From NCBI GenBank assembly GCA_937995335.1, contig CALKIH010000052.1, forward strand, positions 62,001 through 126,000: DNA of 64,000 nt, written 5' to 3'. Origin of the DNA: UBA2357 sp002344625. Lineage in GTDB: Bacteria > Pseudomonadota > Gammaproteobacteria > Burkholderiales > Rhodocyclaceae. Position numbers and translations under genes: made by a program. Below the pieces are notes generated by a model. The model ran no database searches. It was not told the DNA's origin and was given only the letters and a program-made list of their open reading frames with translations. Below, one piece after another: positions 60,958-64,000 of this stretch; positions within the stretch are counted from its first letter, which is position 1; each line of letters starts with the position of its first letter.

Positions 60958-61404
60958 ATGTGGCACCGCAAGCGCTCGTCGACGCGGGGGCTGACCAGTG
61001 ATGCGCTGGTGATATCGGACAGTCGTCGCCAGGTGCGGGTGCTTGCCGCCATACTGGCGCTTGTCCTGATCGCGCTGGGCGCGACGCTGCTCGCGGCCTT
61101 TCTGGACGAGTCGCCGACGCGGGGGCCGGTGCCGCTGCTGGATCAGCCGACGAACGCCGGGAACGCCCAGGCGACTCCGGACGAAGCAATGTTTGCGGCG
61201 CTTGAGGCACAGAACGAAGTGCTCCGGGTGCGGGCCCAGTCCTTGCAAGATGCGCTCGACGGTGCCACGCTGGATCTCGAAGTAGAGCGCGCGACGCGTG
61301 CCGAACTGGAGCTTCAGCTCAAGGGGCTGCGGGAGCATCTCGCGCAGACTCAGGAAGAGTTGGCTTTCCTGAAGAATGCGGGCAACGGCGCGACCAAGCC
61401 ATGA
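60958..61404 (+). CDS. Membrane-anchored coiled-coil protein of unknown function
   Basis: A 148-residue protein with a short basic cytoplasmic N-terminus. One membrane helix lies at about 28-48 (LAAILALVLIALGATLLAAFL). A Pro-rich linker and a C-terminal coiled coil (about 78-140) rich in Glu, Leu, Gln and Ala follow. I do not recognise a named family with certainty. It starts 10 bp after the M23 peptidase gene and ends 43 bp before the bactofilin start. The location suggests a scaffold or adaptor between the periplasmic peptidase and the cytoplasmic bactofilin polymer (inference). Confidence 0.75.
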   Translation: MWHRKRSSTRGLTSDALVISDSRRQVRVLAAILALVLIALGATLLAAFLDESPTRGPVPLLDQPTNAGNAQATPDEAMFAALEAQNEVLRVRAQSLQDALDGATLDLEVERATRAELELQLKGLREHLAQTQEELAFLKNAGNGATKP

Positions 61405-61446
61405 ACATCGGCCTGCGTGGTGGGCGGGCCAATTGCGGGAGTCCTC

Positions 61447-61902
61447 ATGTTCGGGAAGAAGCAGAAGAAGGGCCGGATCGAGATCGCCAAGCTGTCCAGC
61501 CTGATTGCCGACAACCTGCAGGTGGTCGGCGATGTCCTGTTCTCGGGCGGGTTGCGCGTGGATGGCAAGGTGGAAGGCAACATTCTGGGGCAAGCGGGTG
61601 AGAAGAGCCTGATCGTGCTGAGCGAGAAAGGCTGTGTCGTTGGCCGAGTGCGTGCCTACGATGCGGTGATCAACGGAACGATTTCGGGTGATCTCGAGGT
61701 CGAGCACTTTCTGGAGTTGCAGGCGGGCGCGCGCGTCTCGGGCAATATCACCTATAGCCAGCTACAGATGGAATGCGGCGCCACGGTCGAGGGCCAGTTG
61801 ATGAAGGTGGCACCGGTGGCCAGCCTGGCGGCGCCGACGACTCCGCTGTCCCTGCCGCCATCGGTCGATAGGCTCGATGTTGCGGAGTCGGAGAGGGCCT
61901 GA
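61447..61902 (+). CDS. Bactofilin (polymer-forming cytoskeletal protein)
   Basis: A 151-residue bactofilin. A short basic N-terminus (MFGKKQKKGRIEIAK) precedes the beta-helix DUF583 core (about 20-115), made of hydrophobic repeats such as GDVLFSGGLRVDGKVEGNI and AVINGTISGDLEVE. The tail is Pro- and Ala-rich. Bactofilins polymerise without nucleotides and position peptidoglycan enzymes. The ATG at 61447 with GGGAG upstream starts the canonical MFGK; an in-frame GTG lies at 61417. The neighbouring M23 peptidase is its likely partner. Confidence 0.94.
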   Translation: MFGKKQKKGRIEIAKLSSLIADNLQVVGDVLFSGGLRVDGKVEGNILGQAGEKSLIVLSEKGCVVGRVRAYDAVINGTISGDLEVEHFLELQAGARVSGNITYSQLQMECGATVEGQLMKVAPVASLAAPTTPLSLPPSVDRLDVAESERA

Positions 61903-62043
61903 AGCGCTTGCTTGCAGCGAAGCGCGGATCGACGGGGTTCGGTCTGTTCCCGTGGTAAACGCTCACACATGCGGCGTGCGTTCAAAGCTAGAATGCCGGT
62001 CTAGACAATGCCGGTGAAGTCCGGCGCCCTATGGAGAAATGCA

Positions 62044-63108
62044 ATGCCTCTCGTTTCCATGCGCCAGTTGCTCGATCACGCCGCCGAGAACGGCTACGGC
62101 CTGCCGGCGTTCAACGTCAATAATCTCGAACAGGTCCAGGCGATCATGGAGGCGGCACACGGATGCGACAGCCCGGTGATCATGCAGGCATCGGCTGGCG
62201 CCCGCAAGTACGCGGGCGAAGCTTTTTTGCGTCACCTGATCGATGCTGCGGTCGAGTCCTATCCGCATATTCCGGTCGTGATGCACCAGGATCATGGCCA
62301 GTCGCCGGCCATCTGCATGGCGGCGATCCGCTCAGGGTTCACCAGTGTGATGATGGACGGCTCGCTGCTCGAAGATGGCAAGACGCCGTCGTCATACGAG
62401 TACAACGTCGAGGTTTCGCGCGAAGTGGTCAAGTTCTCGCATTCGATCGGGGTTACGGTCGAGGCCGAGCTCGGATGTCTGGGGTCCCTGGAGACCGGCC
62501 AGGCGGGCGAGGAGGATGGTATCGGTGCGGAGGGAACACTCGATCATTCGATGCTGCTCACCGACCCGGATCAGGCGGCCGACTTCGTGCGCAAGACCGA
62601 CTGCGACGCGCTCGCAATCGCGATCGGCACCAGCCATGGCGCCTACAAGTTCAGCCGCAAACCGACTGGCGACATCCTCGCGATCGACCGGATCAAGGCC
62701 ATCCACGCACGCATTCCCAACACCCACCTCGTCATGCATGGTTCGAGCAGCGTGCCGCAGGAGTTGCTGGAGATCATCCGCAGCTATGGGGGCGACATGA
62801 AGGAGACCTATGGCGTGCCGGTGGAGGAGATCGTCGAGGGGATCCGATTCGGCGTGCGCAAGATTAATATCGATACCGACATCCGGCTTGCAATGACGGG
62901 TGCGATTCGCAAATTCATGTTCGAGAACCCCTCCAAGTTCGACCCGCGCGAGTATAACAAACCGGCGCGCGAAGCTGCCAAGTTCGTGTGCAAGGCACGC
63001 TTCGAGGCGTTCGGGAGCGCCGGTATGGCGAGCCGGATAAAGCCGGTGCCGCTCGACAAGATCGCCCAGCGCTACCTCAAAGGCGAGCTCGCTCAAGTCG
63101 TACGCTGA
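62044..63108 (+). CDS. fba: Fructose-bisphosphate aldolase, class II
   Basis: A 354-residue zinc-dependent aldolase of glycolysis, gluconeogenesis and possibly the Calvin cycle. The zinc site is in VVMHQDHGQSP, with further ligands in EAELGCLG and LVMHGSSSVPQEL. IGTSHGAYK and KINIDTDIRLAMTGAIRK form the phosphate and substrate loops. The protein matches the CbbA/Fba long type of proteobacteria. GGAG supports the ATG at 62044; the upstream in-frame ATG at 62008 lacks one. The 140 bp before it hold no recognisable gene. It is convergent with the antiporter gene. Confidence 0.97.
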   Translation: MPLVSMRQLLDHAAENGYGLPAFNVNNLEQVQAIMEAAHGCDSPVIMQASAGARKYAGEAFLRHLIDAAVESYPHIPVVMHQDHGQSPAICMAAIRSGFTSVMMDGSLLEDGKTPSSYEYNVEVSREVVKFSHSIGVTVEAELGCLGSLETGQAGEEDGIGAEGTLDHSMLLTDPDQAADFVRKTDCDALAIAIGTSHGAYKFSRKPTGDILAIDRIKAIHARIPNTHLVMHGSSSVPQELLEIIRSYGGDMKETYGVPVEEIVEGIRFGVRKINIDTDIRLAMTGAIRKFMFENPSKFDPREYNKPAREAAKFVCKARFEAFGSAGMASRIKPVPLDKIAQRYLKGELAQVVR

Positions 63109-63138
63109 GTACCGGCTGGCGTTGCCGCAGCGGTCCGC

Positions 63139-64000
63139 TCAGTTGTTTGCTCCGGTGCCCGGGGCGGGCGGCGCAAGCGGCGCATCCTGACCTTGGGGTG
63201 CGCGCAGCATTCGCCATCCCATGAACGCAAACAATATAGTCATGAGCGGGCTGAGGATGTTGAAGAACGCAAACGGCGCATAGCTGACCGTAGCAACCCC
63301 CAGCGTCGCGGCCATGAAAGCGCCACAACTGTTCCACGGGATCAGCGCGGAAGTCACCGTGGCCGTGTCGCCGATCGCGCGTGACTGCACTACGGGTTTG
63401 TATCCCCGATCGCTAAACGCATTCTTGAACATGCGCCCCGGCAGCACGATTGCGATGTACTGGTCCGCGGTCACGACATTGGTCGTGATCGTGGCGCCGA
63501 CCAGCGACGCGACCAATGCGCCGATGGACTTGATCTTGCGGACTAGCGGCGCGATCAAGCATTCGAGCACCCCGATCTTCTCGACCACACCGCCGAAGGC
63601 GAGCGCGGTGATGATCAGCCAGATCGTGCCCAGCATGCTCGCCATGCCCCCCCTGGTTAACAACTGGTCGATACCCGCGTCGCCGGTGGATGATTGATAG
63701 CCGCTGGCGAGTGCCTGCCACACGCCCTTGAGCAGGGCGAGCGTTTCGGACAGGTCTGCGTCGCTGGCAAACGCGATCACTCGCTCGGGCGATACCCACA
63801 CCGCCAATATGCCGCCCGCGATTGCACCGGTGAAGATGGTCGTGAAGGGCGGAAACTTGAGGATTGCCAGTGCCAGCACCACCACAAGCGGCAGAAACAG
63901 GATCGGGGTGATGTTGAAGCTGCTGTGGATGCTCGCGATTTTCTCCGATGCGTCGAAATCACCGGGCTCGCCAAGAAACCAGAAGAACCCCAAGGCCAGC
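63139..64000 (-). CDS. nhaC: Na+/H+ antiporter, NhaC family (5' end outside the window)
   Basis: The C-terminal ~286 residues of a membrane antiporter of the NhaC family; the reading frame stays open to the window edge, so the start lies beyond 64000. At least six hydrophobic helices are visible. Conserved stretches are GGMASMLGTIWLIITALAFGG, ATITTNVVTADQYIAIVLPGRMF and TSALIPWNSCGAFMAATLGV, all typical of NhaC. The hydrophilic tail is Pro- and Ala-rich. Such transporters exchange sodium for protons (sometimes with organic acids); the exact substrate is not evident. Confidence 0.9.
   Translation of the reverse strand, partial: LALGFFWFLGEPGDFDASEKIASIHSSFNITPILFLPLVVVLALAILKFPPFTTIFTGAIAGGILAVWVSPERVIAFASDADLSETLALLKGVWQALASGYQSSTGDAGIDQLLTRGGMASMLGTIWLIITALAFGGVVEKIGVLECLIAPLVRKIKSIGALVASLVGATITTNVVTADQYIAIVLPGRMFKNAFSDRGYKPVVQSRAIGDTATVTSALIPWNSCGAFMAATLGVATVSYAPFAFFNILSPLMTILFAFMGWRMLRAPQGQDAPLAPPAPGTGANN

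Overview
The window is a gene-dense, GC-rich chromosomal segment dominated by conserved housekeeping genes. Gene content and order point to a betaproteobacterium, most probably of the Rhodocyclales (Azoarcus/Aromatoleum/Thauera type). The order groESL; hemH-hrcA facing nadK-recN; fur facing bamE-dapB; carAB-greA; yhbY facing rlmE, then ftsH-folP-glmM-pst; tpiA-secG-tRNA-Leu-nuoA to N; lolCD-comEC; and ppsR facing ppsA fits that group. The lineage is inferred from synteny and family content, not from a marker-gene comparison. I see no insertion sequence, prophage, integrase, CRISPR array, toxin-antitoxin pair or defence island.

Layout. 0-2.1 kb: the GroES/GroEL chaperonin and its terminator. 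2.3-4.5 kb: an OmpR-type response regulator and TctE-like sensor kinase, preceded by an 11-bp-phased CTTACA direct repeat that looks like an autoregulatory operator. 4.5-4.7 kb: tRNA-Phe with its own promoter and terminator. 4.9-7.1 kb (minus strand): hrcA-hemH. 7.1-9.8 kb: nadK and recN. 9.8-14.1 kb: fur (minus), bamE, dapB and a large BarA-like hybrid kinase. 14.2-19.7 kb: carA-carB-greA and a small DUF4149 membrane protein, with a promoter-proximal intrinsic terminator in the carA leader. 19.7-26.3 kb: yhbY (minus), rlmE, a DsbA/FrnE-like oxidoreductase, ftsH, folP and glmM.

26.3-31.7 kb is a phosphate-uptake operon, pstS-pstC-pstA-pstB, ending in a thioredoxin-type arsenate reductase gene instead of phoU, with a candidate Pho box upstream of pstS. 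31.8-33.2 kb holds tpiA (apparently TTG-started), secG and tRNA-Leu(GAG). 33.2-47.8 kb is a complete 14-gene complex I operon, nuoA to nuoN. 47.8-54.5 kb has a Nudix ADP-ribose pyrophosphatase, lolC-lolD, a DUF2062 protein (minus), comEC and an alpha/beta hydrolase. 54.6-59.7 kb has msrB, a DUF2863 protein and ppsR on the minus strand, divergent from ppsA. 59.9-61.9 kb is a likely cell-envelope/shape module: M23 peptidase, a membrane coiled-coil protein and a bactofilin. 62.0 kb to the end has class II fructose-bisphosphate aldolase and the 3' part of an NhaC-family antiporter.

Together these genes cover proteostasis, respiration, phosphate uptake, pyrimidine/arginine precursor supply, central carbon metabolism (tpiA, fba, ppsA) and envelope biogenesis. 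I did not find a new multi-gene system. The observations most worth checking are regulatory: the CTTACA repeat, the carA leader terminator, the Pho box with the arsC-for-phoU arrangement, and the non-ATG starts of tpiA and ftsH.
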